Assembly (NCBI GenBank): GCA_016719385.1
Contig: JADJZA010000007.1
Location: forward strand, 248,001 to 312,000
Reading direction: 5' to 3'
DNA length: 64,000 bases
DNA from: Candidatus Microthrix subdominans
Lineage (GTDB): Bacteria > Actinomycetota > Acidimicrobiia > Acidimicrobiales > Microtrichaceae
The translations under genes and the position numbers were made by a program. Below the pieces are notes generated by a model that made no database searches, had not been told where the DNA came from, and saw only the letters and a program-made list of their open reading frames with translations. Positions 7,295 through 16,077 of the stretch are shown piece by piece (the stretch's first letter is position 1; the number at the start of each line of letters is the position of its first letter).

Positions 7295-8725
7295 ATGAAG
7301 CGCTACGAGCAGTTCTACATTGGGGGCGAGTGGGTCACGCCTGCGGGCACGGCGACCGAGGACGTTGTCAACCCGGCCACCGAAGAGATCATCGGCAGCG
7401 TTCCGATGGGTACCCCCGAGGACGTCGACCGCGCCGTGGCGGCAGCCCGTCAGGCATTTCCGTCGTGGTCGACCACGTCGGTCGACGTGCGGGCCAAGTA
7501 CCTGCGCGACATCGGCGCCGCCCTCACCGCCCGCTACGACGAGCTGGTCGACACGATCTCGGCCGAGGTGGGCTCGCCCAAGGCGTTTGCCCAGATGGTG
7601 CAGGCCGGCCTGGCCGTCGGCGATTGGAACACCTACGCCGATCAGATCGAGGCCTTCGAGTGGGAGAAGGAGCTGGGCAACTCCCTCGTGGTGCGCGAGC
7701 CGATCGGTGTCGTCGCCGCCATCACCCCCTGGAACTACCCGCTGTATCTGATCGTCTGCAAGGTGGCCCCGGCCCTCGCCGCCGGGTGCACCGTCGTGCT
7801 CAAGCCATCCGAAGTGACGCCCTTCAACGCCTTCCTGCTCACCGAGGTGCTCGACGAGGTGGGCCTGCCCGCCGGCGTGTTCAACCTGGTGACCGGCACC
7901 GGCCCCGAGGTGGGCGGTGCCATGACAGCTCACCCCGACGTCGACATGGTCAGCTTCACCGGCTCGGGTCGGGCGGGTAAGGAGGTGTCCAAGTCGGCCG
8001 CCGACACGGTGAAGCGGGTCGAGCTCGAGTTGGGCGGCAAGTCGGCCAACATCGTGCTCGATGACGCCGACCCGGCCACCGTGGCCTTCGGTTCGGTGTT
8101 CGCCTGCATGCTCAACTCCGGTCAGACCTGCTCGGCACTGACCCGCCTGCTCGTGCCCGCCGACATGCACGACGAGATCGTCGACGCCGTCGTGGCGGAG
8201 GTGGCCCAGGCCAAGCTGGTCGACCCGACCGCCGACGAGCCCGACCTGTTCCACGCCTTCGGTCCGCTGGTGTCGGCCGCGCAGCGCGACAGGGTGCGCG
8301 ACTACATCCAGAAGGGCATCGACGAGGGCGCCGACCTGGTGATCGGAGGCCCGGAGCAGCCCGAGGACCAGCCGCGCGGCTTCTACGTGAAGCCGACCGT
8401 GTTTGCCAACGTCGACCCCGACTCCACCATCGCCCAGGAGGAGATCTTTGGGCCGGTGCTGGCGGTGATTCCCTACACGGACGAGGACGATGCGATCCGC
8501 ATCGCCAACAACACGATCTACGGCCTGGCCGGCGGCGTGCAGTCCGCCGACGTCGAGCGGGCTAAGTCGGTGGCCCGACGCATGCGCACCGGGCAGGTGG
8601 ACATTAACGGTGGCGGCTTCAACGCAGCGGCCCCCTTTGGCGGTTATGGCCAGTCCGGCAACGGTCGCGAGCGGGGTGAGTGGGGCATCGACGGGTATCT
8701 CGAGACCAAGTCGATCCAGCTGTGA
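7295..8725 (+). CDS. NAD(P)-dependent aldehyde dehydrogenase
   Basis: 476-residue soluble enzyme oxidising an aldehyde to the acid. The sequence begins MKRYEQFYIGGEWVTP and contains the Rossmann block ITPWNYPLYLIVCKVAPALA, FTGSGRAGKEV, the general-base Glu of VELELGGKSANIVL (about residue 245), the catalytic Cys of NSGQTCSALTRLL (about residue 279) and the C-terminal EEIFGPVLAVIPY. This layout fits the betaine/gamma-aminobutyraldehyde-type superfamily, but the physiological aldehyde cannot be told. The start at 7295 is supported by a strong AGGGGG ribosome-binding site; the upstream in-frame extension is not conserved. Confidence 0.93.
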   Translation: MKRYEQFYIGGEWVTPAGTATEDVVNPATEEIIGSVPMGTPEDVDRAVAAARQAFPSWSTTSVDVRAKYLRDIGAALTARYDELVDTISAEVGSPKAFAQMVQAGLAVGDWNTYADQIEAFEWEKELGNSLVVREPIGVVAAITPWNYPLYLIVCKVAPALAAGCTVVLKPSEVTPFNAFLLTEVLDEVGLPAGVFNLVTGTGPEVGGAMTAHPDVDMVSFTGSGRAGKEVSKSAADTVKRVELELGGKSANIVLDDADPATVAFGSVFACMLNSGQTCSALTRLLVPADMHDEIVDAVVAEVAQAKLVDPTADEPDLFHAFGPLVSAAQRDRVRDYIQKGIDEGADLVIGGPEQPEDQPRGFYVKPTVFANVDPDSTIAQEEIFGPVLAVIPYTDEDDAIRIANNTIYGLAGGVQSADVERAKSVARRMRTGQVDINGGGFNAAAPFGGYGQSGNGRERGEWGIDGYLETKSIQL

Positions 8726-8741
8726 CCCAGCGGTTGCCGCG

Positions 8742-10655
8742 GTGAGCGGAGGGTCGCCGGCCCCTCTCTCGCCAGATATGGGGCCGGCGGCCGATTCACC
8801 GCCCGAGGGCGCCGGCCTGGCGCGGTCGGGGCTGCGGTTGGTCGGCCGATTCGCCCGGATGGAACCGTGGCCGTTTGCGCTGGCCCTGTTCGGCGGCACC
8901 GCCTGGGCCGCCACCGTCGTGGGGTCAACCATCGTGATCGGCCAGGTGAACGACAAGGCGATCGTGCCGGTGCTGGCGGGGGAGAAAGGCCGCGGGGTGG
9001 CGCTGTGGGCGGCGCTGGCACTCCTGGCGGTCGGGGTGCTGCGCGGCGGCTCGGTGGTGCTGCGCCGCTGGTACGGCTCGGTGACCGAGGCACGGGTGCA
9101 GGCAGAGCTGCGGCGCCAGGTGGCCGACCGCGTGCTGGCCATGCCGCTGTCCGAGCATCGCAAACGTCCGACCGGCCAGCTGTTGGCGCTGGCCGACAGC
9201 GACGTCACCTTCTCTACTTGGGCGCTCATGCCGGTGCCACTCACGTTCGGGCTGGTGGCGCTGCTCGTGTTCTCGGTGATCAGCCTGTTGGTCGCCGACT
9301 GGACCTTTGCGCTGATCGCAGCGGTGCTGTTTCCCCTGTTGGTGTTGGTGAGCCGCTGGTTTTCGGCTCGCATGGTCGACCCGGCCACGCGATCCCAGGA
9401 GCAGGTGGCCCGGGTGTCGGGTATTGCCCACGAGAGCTTCGAGGGCGCCATGGTCGTCAAAACGCTGGGTCGAGAGGTTGCCGAATCGGGGCGCTTCGAC
9501 GACGCCGCCGGTGCATTGCGCACCCAGCGGCTGCGGTTGGCCGCGCTGTCGTCGTCGTACCACCCGCTCGTCGATGCCCTGCCGCTGTTGGGCATGGTGG
9601 CGCTGATCGTCGTCGGCGGGTACCGCGTGCAGGCGGGCGCCGTCACCACGGGCGACGTGCTCGCTGCGGTCACCCTGTTCGGGTGGCTCAACTTTCCGGT
9701 GCGGGTGGCTGGGTTTTTGTTCGAGTCGATGCCGCGTTCGCTGGTGTCGATGGGGCGGATCGAGTCGCTTCTCGCCGTCGAGGATGGTGCCGATGCCGCC
9801 GCCGGCACCTGGGCTGGCGCTTACCCGCCGGAGTCGCTGCCCGGCTCACACCCCGACCGGCGGGTCGACCGGTTGCCCGCCGGGGCGCCGTCGGTCCGCT
9901 TCGAGGGCGTGAGCTTCGGCTTCGAGCCGGGACCCGACGTGCTCACCGACGTCGACCTCGAGGTCGCCTCCGGGGAGGTCGTCGCGCTGGTCGGAGCGAC
10001 CGGAGCGGGCAAGTCCACGCTGTGCGAGCTGTTGGTGCGCCTCGACGAGCCGACCGCCGGGCGCATCGTTCTCGGCGGTGTCCCGCTGGACGACCTCACG
10101 CCCTCCGAGCTCCGCTCGACGGTGGCGCTGGTGTTTCAGGAGAGCTTCCTGTTTGCCACGTCGCTGCGCGACAACGTGGTGCTGGGGCGCGACCTGGACG
10201 ATCGCGAGGTGCTCGACGTACTCGAGCGGGCTCGCGCGCGCCGCTTCGTCGAAGAGTTGCCCGATGGCCTCGAAACGATGATGGGGGAGCGGGGCGTCAC
10301 CCTGAGCGGTGGGCAACGCCAGCGTGTCGCCCTCGCCAGGGCCTTGGTGCGCCGACCCCGGGTGCTGGTGCTCGACGATGCAACCTCGGCGGTGGATCCG
10401 GTGGTCGAGGCCGAGATCCTGGGTGGTCTCCGAGGTGGCGGCCATCGGGCCGACGCCGGCGTTATGACGGTGCTGGTCGTTGCGCACCGCCTATCGACGA
10501 TCGCCTTGGCCGATCGCGTCGCCTTCATGGAGGCCGGCCGTATCGTGGCGGTCGGAACCCACACCCAGTTGCTCGATCACCCGGGCTATGAGGCGCTCGT
10601 CACCGCGTACGAGCGCGACGAGGTCGCGGTCGCCCCGGCAGGGGAGCTCCGATGA
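8742..10655 (+). CDS. ABC exporter half-transporter (first subunit of heterodimer)
   Basis: Fused membrane and ATPase domains, 637 residues. The N-terminal ABC_membrane region has six hydrophobic helices (roughly 35-330). The ATPase domain has Walker A GATGAGKSTL, Q-loop VFQESFLF, signature LSGGQRQRVALARAL and Walker B VLVLDDATSAVD. The residue after Walker B Asp is Asp rather than the usual catalytic Glu, so this site may be weak. The downstream gene overlaps by 4 nt (ATGA) and encodes the partner, so a heterodimer is likely. Start GTG 8742 is 14 nt after the previous stop; ATG 8778 is an alternative. Substrate unknown. Confidence 0.92.
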   Translation: MSGGSPAPLSPDMGPAADSPPEGAGLARSGLRLVGRFARMEPWPFALALFGGTAWAATVVGSTIVIGQVNDKAIVPVLAGEKGRGVALWAALALLAVGVLRGGSVVLRRWYGSVTEARVQAELRRQVADRVLAMPLSEHRKRPTGQLLALADSDVTFSTWALMPVPLTFGLVALLVFSVISLLVADWTFALIAAVLFPLLVLVSRWFSARMVDPATRSQEQVARVSGIAHESFEGAMVVKTLGREVAESGRFDDAAGALRTQRLRLAALSSSYHPLVDALPLLGMVALIVVGGYRVQAGAVTTGDVLAAVTLFGWLNFPVRVAGFLFESMPRSLVSMGRIESLLAVEDGADAAAGTWAGAYPPESLPGSHPDRRVDRLPAGAPSVRFEGVSFGFEPGPDVLTDVDLEVASGEVVALVGATGAGKSTLCELLVRLDEPTAGRIVLGGVPLDDLTPSELRSTVALVFQESFLFATSLRDNVVLGRDLDDREVLDVLERARARRFVEELPDGLETMMGERGVTLSGGQRQRVALARALVRRPRVLVLDDATSAVDPVVEAEILGGLRGGGHRADAGVMTVLVVAHRLSTIALADRVAFMEAGRIVAVGTHTQLLDHPGYEALVTAYERDEVAVAPAGELR

Positions 10656-12469
10656 GTGATGCGGTCGCCCAGCTGGACGTCGACCCGTTCTCGGACGACC
10701 TTGTCGAGCGGCCGGGCGCGATGGCCCTACTGCGCGCTGGCGTGGCGGCGACGCCGGAGCTGCGGGCCGGTTTGGGCACGGCGATCGCCCTCTCGGTCGC
10801 CAACGCAGCTTGGCGACTGGTCGTGCCGATCGCCCTTCAGCAGGTGCTCGACCATGGCCTCAGCGGGTCGGGCGGCGTCGACATTCCGTTCGTGTTGTGG
10901 GCGAGTGCGGCTGCGGCCGTGGTCGTGGTCGTACTGACCGTCGTCGTGCAGCGTTTGACCATGGCCATGGCCCGAGTGGCTGAAGACGTGCTCTATGCAC
11001 TGCGCACACGGACGTTTGCCCACGTGCACCGGCTGTCGATCGCCGCCCACGGCGAGTCGAAGACCGGCGTGCTGGTCAGCCGGGTCACCTCCGACATCGA
11101 AACCCTCGCCCAGTTCGCCACCTGGGGGGCGGTCAACTGGACCGTGTCGTCAGGCGTGCTCGTCGTCTCGCTGATCACGATGTTCATCTACTCGTGGCAG
11201 CTGGGCGTGCTGACGGTTGTCGTGCTCGCCCCAGTGGTGCCGATCATGATCGTCGTGCAGCGGCGCCAGCTCATCGCCTACGACACGTTGCGCAACCGGG
11301 TCGGTGACACGCTCGGGCGCATCGCCGAGACCGTGTCCGGCGTGCGCGTCATCCGGGCCTATCACCACTCCGAGAACGCCCGCGGCGACCTGCATGGTGC
11401 CATCGGCGAGCAACTGGCCGCGCAGCTGCGCGCCCGCTTCTTCTTCTCGATCATGTTCCCGATGTCGGACCTCTTCGGTGGGCTGCTGCTGGCGGTCATC
11501 GCCGGTGCGGGGTTGTACTTCGCCGGGTCGTGGGGCCTCACCGCCGGTGTGATCGTCGCCTGCCTGCTGCTGGCCAACCAGCTGGCCCAGCCGATCGCCG
11601 AGATCGGCGAGGTGCTCGACCAGACCCAGACAGCGCTGGCCGGTTGGGGCAAGATCCTCGGCCTGTTGGACCAGCCGATCGACGTCATCGAGCCCACCGC
11701 CGGGTTGGCGCTGCCCGAGGGCGCCCTCGGAGTCGCTGTGAACAACGTGACCTTTTCGTACCTGCCGGGCCAGCCGGTGCTGCACGACGTCTCGCTCGAG
11801 ATTCCGGCCGGAACGACCGTAGCGATCGTCGGCGAGACCGGCTCGGGCAAGACCACCCTGTCCAAGTTGTTGTGTCGGCTGGCCGACCCGCAACTCGGTG
11901 GAGTGTTCCTCGGCGGTATCGACCTGCGCGACGTCGATCCCGCATCCCGGCACCGGGCGATCCGGCTCGTTCCCCAGGACGGGTTTCTCTTCGACGACAC
12001 CGTGGCCGCCAACGTGGCGCTGGGGCGTCCCGGTGCCACCCGATCCGACGTCGAGGCGGCGTTCGCCGCCCTTGGCCTGACCGAGTGGGTGGCCCAGCTG
12101 CCCGACGGCGCCGAGACCGCCGTGGGCGAGCGCGGCGGTGCGCTGTCGGTGGGTGAACGCCAACTGGTCGCCTTGGCGCGGGCCCAGTTGGCCGATCCTG
12201 GGTTGTTGTTGTTGGACGAGGCGACCTCCAACGTCGACCCGGAAACCGAGCGGGTACTGGGCCGGGCCCTGGCCAGCCTGTCCAAAGGTCGGACGACGAT
12301 CTCGGTGGCCCATCGCCTGTCGACCGCCGAGGCGGCCGAGCTGGTGGTCGTCTTCGACGCCGGCAGGATCGTCGAACTGGGAGCCCACGCCGAGCTGGCC
12401 GTCGCCGGCGGCGTCTATGAGCGCCTCTACGACAGCTGGGTCGGCAACACCCGATCGGGTACTGCGTAG
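10652..12469 (+). CDS. ABC exporter half-transporter (second subunit of heterodimer)
   Basis: 605 residues with six predicted membrane helices followed by an ATPase domain. Walker A is GETGSGKTTL, the Q-loop is LVPQDGFLFDD, Walker B is LLLLDEATSNVD with the catalytic Glu present, and the H-loop is ISVAHRLST. The signature motif is LSVGERQ instead of LSGGQ. Together with the missing catalytic Glu in the first subunit, this predicts one canonical and one degenerate ATP site, the arrangement known in heterodimeric exporters such as TM287/288. Its ATG overlaps the stop of the first subunit. Likely drug, lipid or peptide export. Confidence 0.92.
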   Translation: MSDAVAQLDVDPFSDDLVERPGAMALLRAGVAATPELRAGLGTAIALSVANAAWRLVVPIALQQVLDHGLSGSGGVDIPFVLWASAAAAVVVVVLTVVVQRLTMAMARVAEDVLYALRTRTFAHVHRLSIAAHGESKTGVLVSRVTSDIETLAQFATWGAVNWTVSSGVLVVSLITMFIYSWQLGVLTVVVLAPVVPIMIVVQRRQLIAYDTLRNRVGDTLGRIAETVSGVRVIRAYHHSENARGDLHGAIGEQLAAQLRARFFFSIMFPMSDLFGGLLLAVIAGAGLYFAGSWGLTAGVIVACLLLANQLAQPIAEIGEVLDQTQTALAGWGKILGLLDQPIDVIEPTAGLALPEGALGVAVNNVTFSYLPGQPVLHDVSLEIPAGTTVAIVGETGSGKTTLSKLLCRLADPQLGGVFLGGIDLRDVDPASRHRAIRLVPQDGFLFDDTVAANVALGRPGATRSDVEAAFAALGLTEWVAQLPDGAETAVGERGGALSVGERQLVALARAQLADPGLLLLDEATSNVDPETERVLGRALASLSKGRTTISVAHRLSTAEAAELVVVFDAGRIVELGAHAELAVAGGVYERLYDSWVGNTRSGTA

Positions 12470-12524
12470 CGCCTTCGGCCCTGACCCCTGTGCCGGTTCG
12501 GCTGGTCCTCGCTTCGCTGCGTCG

Positions 12525-12580
12525 CCGGGCCGGCGGCGCTTGAGGTGACTCGCTGCGCTCGCAACCTCGCCGCCGTCCGG
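12525..12580 (+). terminator. Large imperfect hairpin downstream of the ABC exporter operon
   Basis: The arms 12525-12538 and 12568-12580 pair over about 13 bp with one bulge. The loop holds a second, smaller self-complementary segment built around tcgctgcgctcg. The structure sits between the exporter stop (12469) and the mdh promoter, so a terminator role fits, although no T-tract follows. Confidence 0.45.
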
Positions 12581-12644
12581 TACAAAGGAGCGCCTTCGGC
12601 GTCGGCCGCTGCCTCGCCGTTCGGGTGGCGCCGGGTAGCGCCGG

Positions 12645-12650
12645 TAGGCT
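12645..12650 (+). promoter_or_regulatory. Likely -10 box of mdh (TAGGCT)
   Basis: TAGGCT lies about 42 nt before the mdh GTG start. The short leader carries an AGGAG ribosome-binding site about 8 nt before the start codon. Confidence 0.4.
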
Positions 12651-12691
12651 CGGCCGTCCATCCAAACGAAGCGACAAGCAGGAGCCTCACC

Positions 12692-13684
12692 GTGTCGACC
12701 AACGCCCCAGTTCGAGTAGCAGTCACCGGCGCGGCCGGGCAGATCGGGTACTCGTTGCTCTTCCGGATCGCATCCGGGGCCATGCTGGGCCCCGACCAGC
12801 CGGTGGCGTTGAACATGTTGGAGATCACCCCGGCCCTCGGCGCGCTCGAGGGCGTGGCGATGGAGCTGGATGACTGTGCCTTTCCGCTGCTGAGCGAGAT
12901 GGTCCGCACCGATGACGCCGACGTGGCCTTCGGCGATGCCGACGTCGCGCTGCTCGTCGGCGCCATGCCCCGCAAAGCGGGCATGGAGCGCGGCGACCTG
13001 CTGGCGGCCAACGGCGGCATCTTCGGCCCGCAGGGCCAGGCGATCGGGCGTTCGGCCAAGGCCGACATCAAGGTGCTCGTCGTCGGCAACCCGGCCAACA
13101 CGAACGCCCTGATCGCCCAGTCGGCCGCCGTCGGCATGGATCCCCGCCGCTTCACGGCGATGACCCGCCTCGATCACAACCGGGCGATGGCCCAGCTGTC
13201 GGCCAAAACCTCAACGCCGGTCACCGATATCGCCAAGCTGACGATCTGGGGCAACCACTCGAGCACCCAGTACCCCGACTTGAGCAACGCCACGGTTGGC
13301 GGCAAGTCCGCCCTTGAGACGATCGGCGATCAGGCATGGGTGGCCAACGAGTTCATCCCGACCGTCGCCAAGCGCGGCGCGGCGATCATCGATGCACGCG
13401 GCGCTTCCTCGGCCGCCTCGGCCGCCAGCGCGGCGATCGATCACATCCGCACCTGGACGATGGGCACCGATGACGGCAACTGGACCTCGATGGCCGTGCC
13501 CTCTGACGGCAGCTACGGAGTGGACGAGGGGCTGATCTCCTCGTTCCCGGTCACCTGCGCCGACGGCGACTACTCGATCGTTCAGGGTCTGGAGATCGAC
13601 GACTTCTCCCGTGAGCGCATTGACGCTTCGGTCGCCGAGCTTCGTGAGGAGCGCGACGCCGTCGCCGAACTCGGTCTGCTCTAG
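12692..13684 (+). CDS. mdh: Malate dehydrogenase
   Basis: NAD-dependent oxidation of malate to oxaloacetate in the TCA cycle. The 330-residue protein is the MalDH type with the N-terminal dinucleotide loop VRVAVTGAAGQIGYSLLFRI, the DDCAFPLL segment, the mobile-loop GAMPRKAGMERGDLL with substrate-binding arginines, VVGNPANTNALI, and the catalytic His of IWGNHSSTQYPD. The start is the GTG at 12692 with an AGGAG site; the longer upstream frame (from 12545) is unconserved and lies across the intergenic hairpin. Together with sdhCAB further along, it provides consecutive oxidative TCA functions, though not in one operon. Confidence 0.96.
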   Translation: MSTNAPVRVAVTGAAGQIGYSLLFRIASGAMLGPDQPVALNMLEITPALGALEGVAMELDDCAFPLLSEMVRTDDADVAFGDADVALLVGAMPRKAGMERGDLLAANGGIFGPQGQAIGRSAKADIKVLVVGNPANTNALIAQSAAVGMDPRRFTAMTRLDHNRAMAQLSAKTSTPVTDIAKLTIWGNHSSTQYPDLSNATVGGKSALETIGDQAWVANEFIPTVAKRGAAIIDARGASSAASAASAAIDHIRTWTMGTDDGNWTSMAVPSDGSYGVDEGLISSFPVTCADGDYSIVQGLEIDDFSRERIDASVAELREERDAVAELGLL

Positions 13685-13767
13685 AACATCGCCCGAGCGG
13701 CAGGTCGACGTGCGGCCCCCGGCACGTTGTACCCCACGGTCTGCGGTTTGCTTGGGCCGGCGCCGGG

Positions 13768-13773
13768 TACCCT
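13768..13773 (+). promoter_or_regulatory. -10 box of the SCP2-like gene (TACCCT), leaderless start
   Basis: TACCCT ends 6 nt before the ATG at 13780, with no ribosome-binding site. This is the same arrangement as at folD, metF and tatA. Confidence 0.5.
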
Positions 13774-13779
13774 GCCCCT

Positions 13780-14151
13780 ATGACCGACGATCTGCCCTCC
13801 GACGAGCAGCTGTTGGCGCTGCTCGAGGCTGCCGATGTCCAGAGCCACCTGGCCGCCGGGGCATCGGACACCGACGGGTTGGCCGTCCAATACCGCATTG
13901 AACCCGGCGACCGACAGTGGTGGTGGAGCACCCGCAAGGGCTCGCCATCCACCGGCATCGGCCGGCTCGACGATCCCGATGTGGTCGTCACCTGCGACCC
14001 GGCGACGGCGCGAGGACTGCTCGATGGCACGCTGGAGGTGTCGCGTGCATTTCTGCTCGGCAGGCTGCGGGTCGACGGCGAGCTGGGCTTGGCGCTTCCC
14101 CAGGCGGCTGCGCACCGACCGGCGGCCACGCCTCCAGGGCGGCGAGGCTGA
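13780..14151 (+). CDS. SCP2 sterol-binding domain-like protein
   Basis: A 123-residue protein whose second half matches the SCP2 fold: DPDVVVTCDPATARGLLDGT followed by SRAFLLGRLRVDGELGLAL, the typical gain-of-lipid-pocket segment ending the domain. SCP2-like proteins bind hydrophobic ligands such as sterols or fatty acyl chains, but the ligand here is unknown. The C-terminal about 18 residues are Pro/Arg-rich and unconserved. It sits 54 nt upstream of the Fpg/Nei gene on the same strand. Confidence 0.72.
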   Translation: MTDDLPSDEQLLALLEAADVQSHLAAGASDTDGLAVQYRIEPGDRQWWWSTRKGSPSTGIGRLDDPDVVVTCDPATARGLLDGTLEVSRAFLLGRLRVDGELGLALPQAAAHRPAATPPGRRG

Positions 14152-14205
14152 GCACGGTGAGCGCCCGGAAGCTCCAGCGCCGGTCCATCGTTCCCGGGTG
14201 CGTCC

Positions 14206-15060
14206 GTGCCTGAGCTTCCCGAGCTGGAGGCCCACGCCGGGAGATTGCGCGACGGTTGGGCGGGGCACACGCTGAGCGGGTTCCGGCCGTTCAGCTTCGC
14301 CGTGATGAAGACGGTGATACCCGATCCCAACGAGGGGGTCGGCCGTCCGCTGAGCACGGTGGGGCGGCGCGGAAAGTATCTGATCGCCAACTTCGACGGC
14401 GTGGTGTTCGTCGTCCACCTGATGCAGGGAGGGCGGTTGCGGGCGACGGCGCCGGCCAGCGGCCCCAAGGCGCCCCGGGGCGCGCTGGCCCGGTGGGGCT
14501 TCGACGGGGCGGACGACTGGACCTTGACCGAGGCCGGCAAGGAACGCCGGGTGGGGGTGTGGGTGTTCGACCGCCGCAACGGGCCCTCGACCGCCGAGGC
14601 GGAGCTGTTCGCCGACCTGGGGCCCGACGCCGACACGTTGGACGCCCGCGGGCTGGGCGAGCGCCTGCGAAGCCGGTCCGGTCGGCTGCACAACGTGCTC
14701 CGCGACCAACGGGTGGTGGCGGGCCTCGGCCGACGGCTGGCGAACGACCTGTGCCACGTTGCCCGGCTGTCGCCGTTTGCCCCCACCGGCAGGCTGACCG
14801 ACGACGAGGTGAAGCGGGTGCACCTCGCGCTCGGCGACCTGCTCCAGCGCGATCTCGCCTTCGAGGTCACCCAAGCGGAGCTGGTCAACACGGCGAAGCG
14901 GCCCACCAACGTGCACCGTCGCGCCGGTGAGCCGTGCCCGACGTGCGGGGAGCCGATCCGCGAGGTCGCCTACCGGTCCTATGTGGTCAACTACTGCCCG
15001 ACCTGCCAAACCGATGGCAGGATCCTGGCCGACAACACGACCAGCAAGTTCTTGAAGTAG
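14206..15060 (+). CDS. Fpg/Nei family DNA glycosylase
   Basis: Base-excision repair enzyme that removes oxidised bases and cleaves at the abasic site. It starts at GTG 14206 so that the mature N-terminus is PELPELEAHAGRL, with the catalytic Pro and Glu. The conserved Lys lies in STVGRRGKYLIANFDG. A helix-two-turn-helix region follows, and the C-terminus has a zinc finger with two CxxC pairs (CPTCGEPIRE and NYCPTCQTDGR). At 284 residues it is normal for the family. The HhH region around residues 160-190 diverges from classical MutM, so substrate preference (8-oxoguanine or pyrimidine damage) is not assigned. Confidence 0.9.
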   Translation: MPELPELEAHAGRLRDGWAGHTLSGFRPFSFAVMKTVIPDPNEGVGRPLSTVGRRGKYLIANFDGVVFVVHLMQGGRLRATAPASGPKAPRGALARWGFDGADDWTLTEAGKERRVGVWVFDRRNGPSTAEAELFADLGPDADTLDARGLGERLRSRSGRLHNVLRDQRVVAGLGRRLANDLCHVARLSPFAPTGRLTDDEVKRVHLALGDLLQRDLAFEVTQAELVNTAKRPTNVHRRAGEPCPTCGEPIREVAYRSYVVNYCPTCQTDGRILADNTTSKFLK

Positions 15061-15123
15061 GCGATCTTTCACCAAACGACTGCGCCCGATGCGGGTGCGG
15101 CACCGACGTCCGAGGGGGACACT

Positions 15124-16047
15124 ATGGCAGCGGTCGACGCCACCGACGAGGCCCGACACGTTCACAGCGACGAAGAACTGTGGAACGAGTCGTATTACTA
15201 CGACTTCTTTGCTCCGGACGGCAGCTTGGGCGGCTACCTGCGCATCGGTTTCATCCCCAACCTGAACCGAGTTTGGTACTGGGCGTGCGCGGTGGGCCCC
15301 GATCGGCAGCTGGTCACCGTCGTCGACAACGAGGTGCCGCTTCCCACCGATCCGCGGTCACTCGAGCTGCGCACCGATGCGCTGTGGGCCGACCACACGG
15401 TCGAGGATCCGTTGGTTCACGCCACATGCAACCTGGAGGCGTTTGGTTTGCGGGTGGATGATCCGGCGGAGATGTACCGCCCCGAACCCAGGGGCGAGCG
15501 GGTGGCCTTCGGGTTTGAGCTCGACTGGGAGACCAACGGCGAGGCCTACATGTGGCCGCCGATCACGCCCCGTTACGAGATCCCCTGCACGGTCCATGGT
15601 CGCGTGCTGATCGGATCCGAGGAGTTCGAGGTGGATGGCTTCGGCCAGCGCGATCACTCCTGGGGGGCCTCGCGGGACTGGTGGGCCAACACCTGGTGCT
15701 GGAACGCCGGTCGCCTCGAGGACAACACCCGCTTTCACTCCACCGGGGCCCTCATCCCCGACAGCGATTTTGGGGTCGGGTACGTGATCGACCCCGATGA
15801 CCAACTGGTCGAGGTCGACAGCGTGCGGGTGGCAACCGAGATGGGACGGGAAGGGCTGCCCGAGTCGGCCGAGCTGGCGGTGGGCGAACTTGAACTCGAT
15901 GTCGAACCGCTGGCGTTCTCCCCGGTGCTCCTCACCCACCCTGACGGCCGCGAGGACAGGTTTCCCCGTGCGCTGGCGCGGTTTACCTCAGCCGACGAGC
16001 GGCAGGGCTACGGCTGGATCGAGTGGAATCAGCCACCGGCCGGTTGA
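15124..16047 (+). CDS. Lipocalin-like (CrtC/AttH-type, DUF7064/7065-like) protein
   Basis: 307 residues with no signal peptide or membrane helix. The sequence is rich in Trp/Tyr beta-strand blocks: ELWNESYYYDFFAPDGSLGG, NRVWYWACAVGPD, EVDGFGQRDHSWGASRDWW and RQGYGWIEWNQPPAG. The FGQRDHSWG motif is typical of bacterial CrtC/AttH-like double-lipocalin proteins, which are often annotated as DUF7064/DUF7065 and occur near lipid or steroid metabolism genes. Enzyme activity cannot be deduced. A GAGGGGG ribosome-binding site precedes ATG 15124. Confidence 0.6.
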   Translation: MAAVDATDEARHVHSDEELWNESYYYDFFAPDGSLGGYLRIGFIPNLNRVWYWACAVGPDRQLVTVVDNEVPLPTDPRSLELRTDALWADHTVEDPLVHATCNLEAFGLRVDDPAEMYRPEPRGERVAFGFELDWETNGEAYMWPPITPRYEIPCTVHGRVLIGSEEFEVDGFGQRDHSWGASRDWWANTWCWNAGRLEDNTRFHSTGALIPDSDFGVGYVIDPDDQLVEVDSVRVATEMGREGLPESAELAVGELELDVEPLAFSPVLLTHPDGREDRFPRALARFTSADERQGYGWIEWNQPPAG

Positions 16048-16077
16048 GCTTCCCCGAGCGCTGGGCGCCGGGGGGTG

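Noticed and set aside
12461..12690. Direct repeat gcgccttcggc at about 12466 and 12591 as a possible attachment site or transposon footprint
   Set aside because: Only 11 bp, no integrase or transposase between the copies; the segment is short and structured like a terminator/promoter region.
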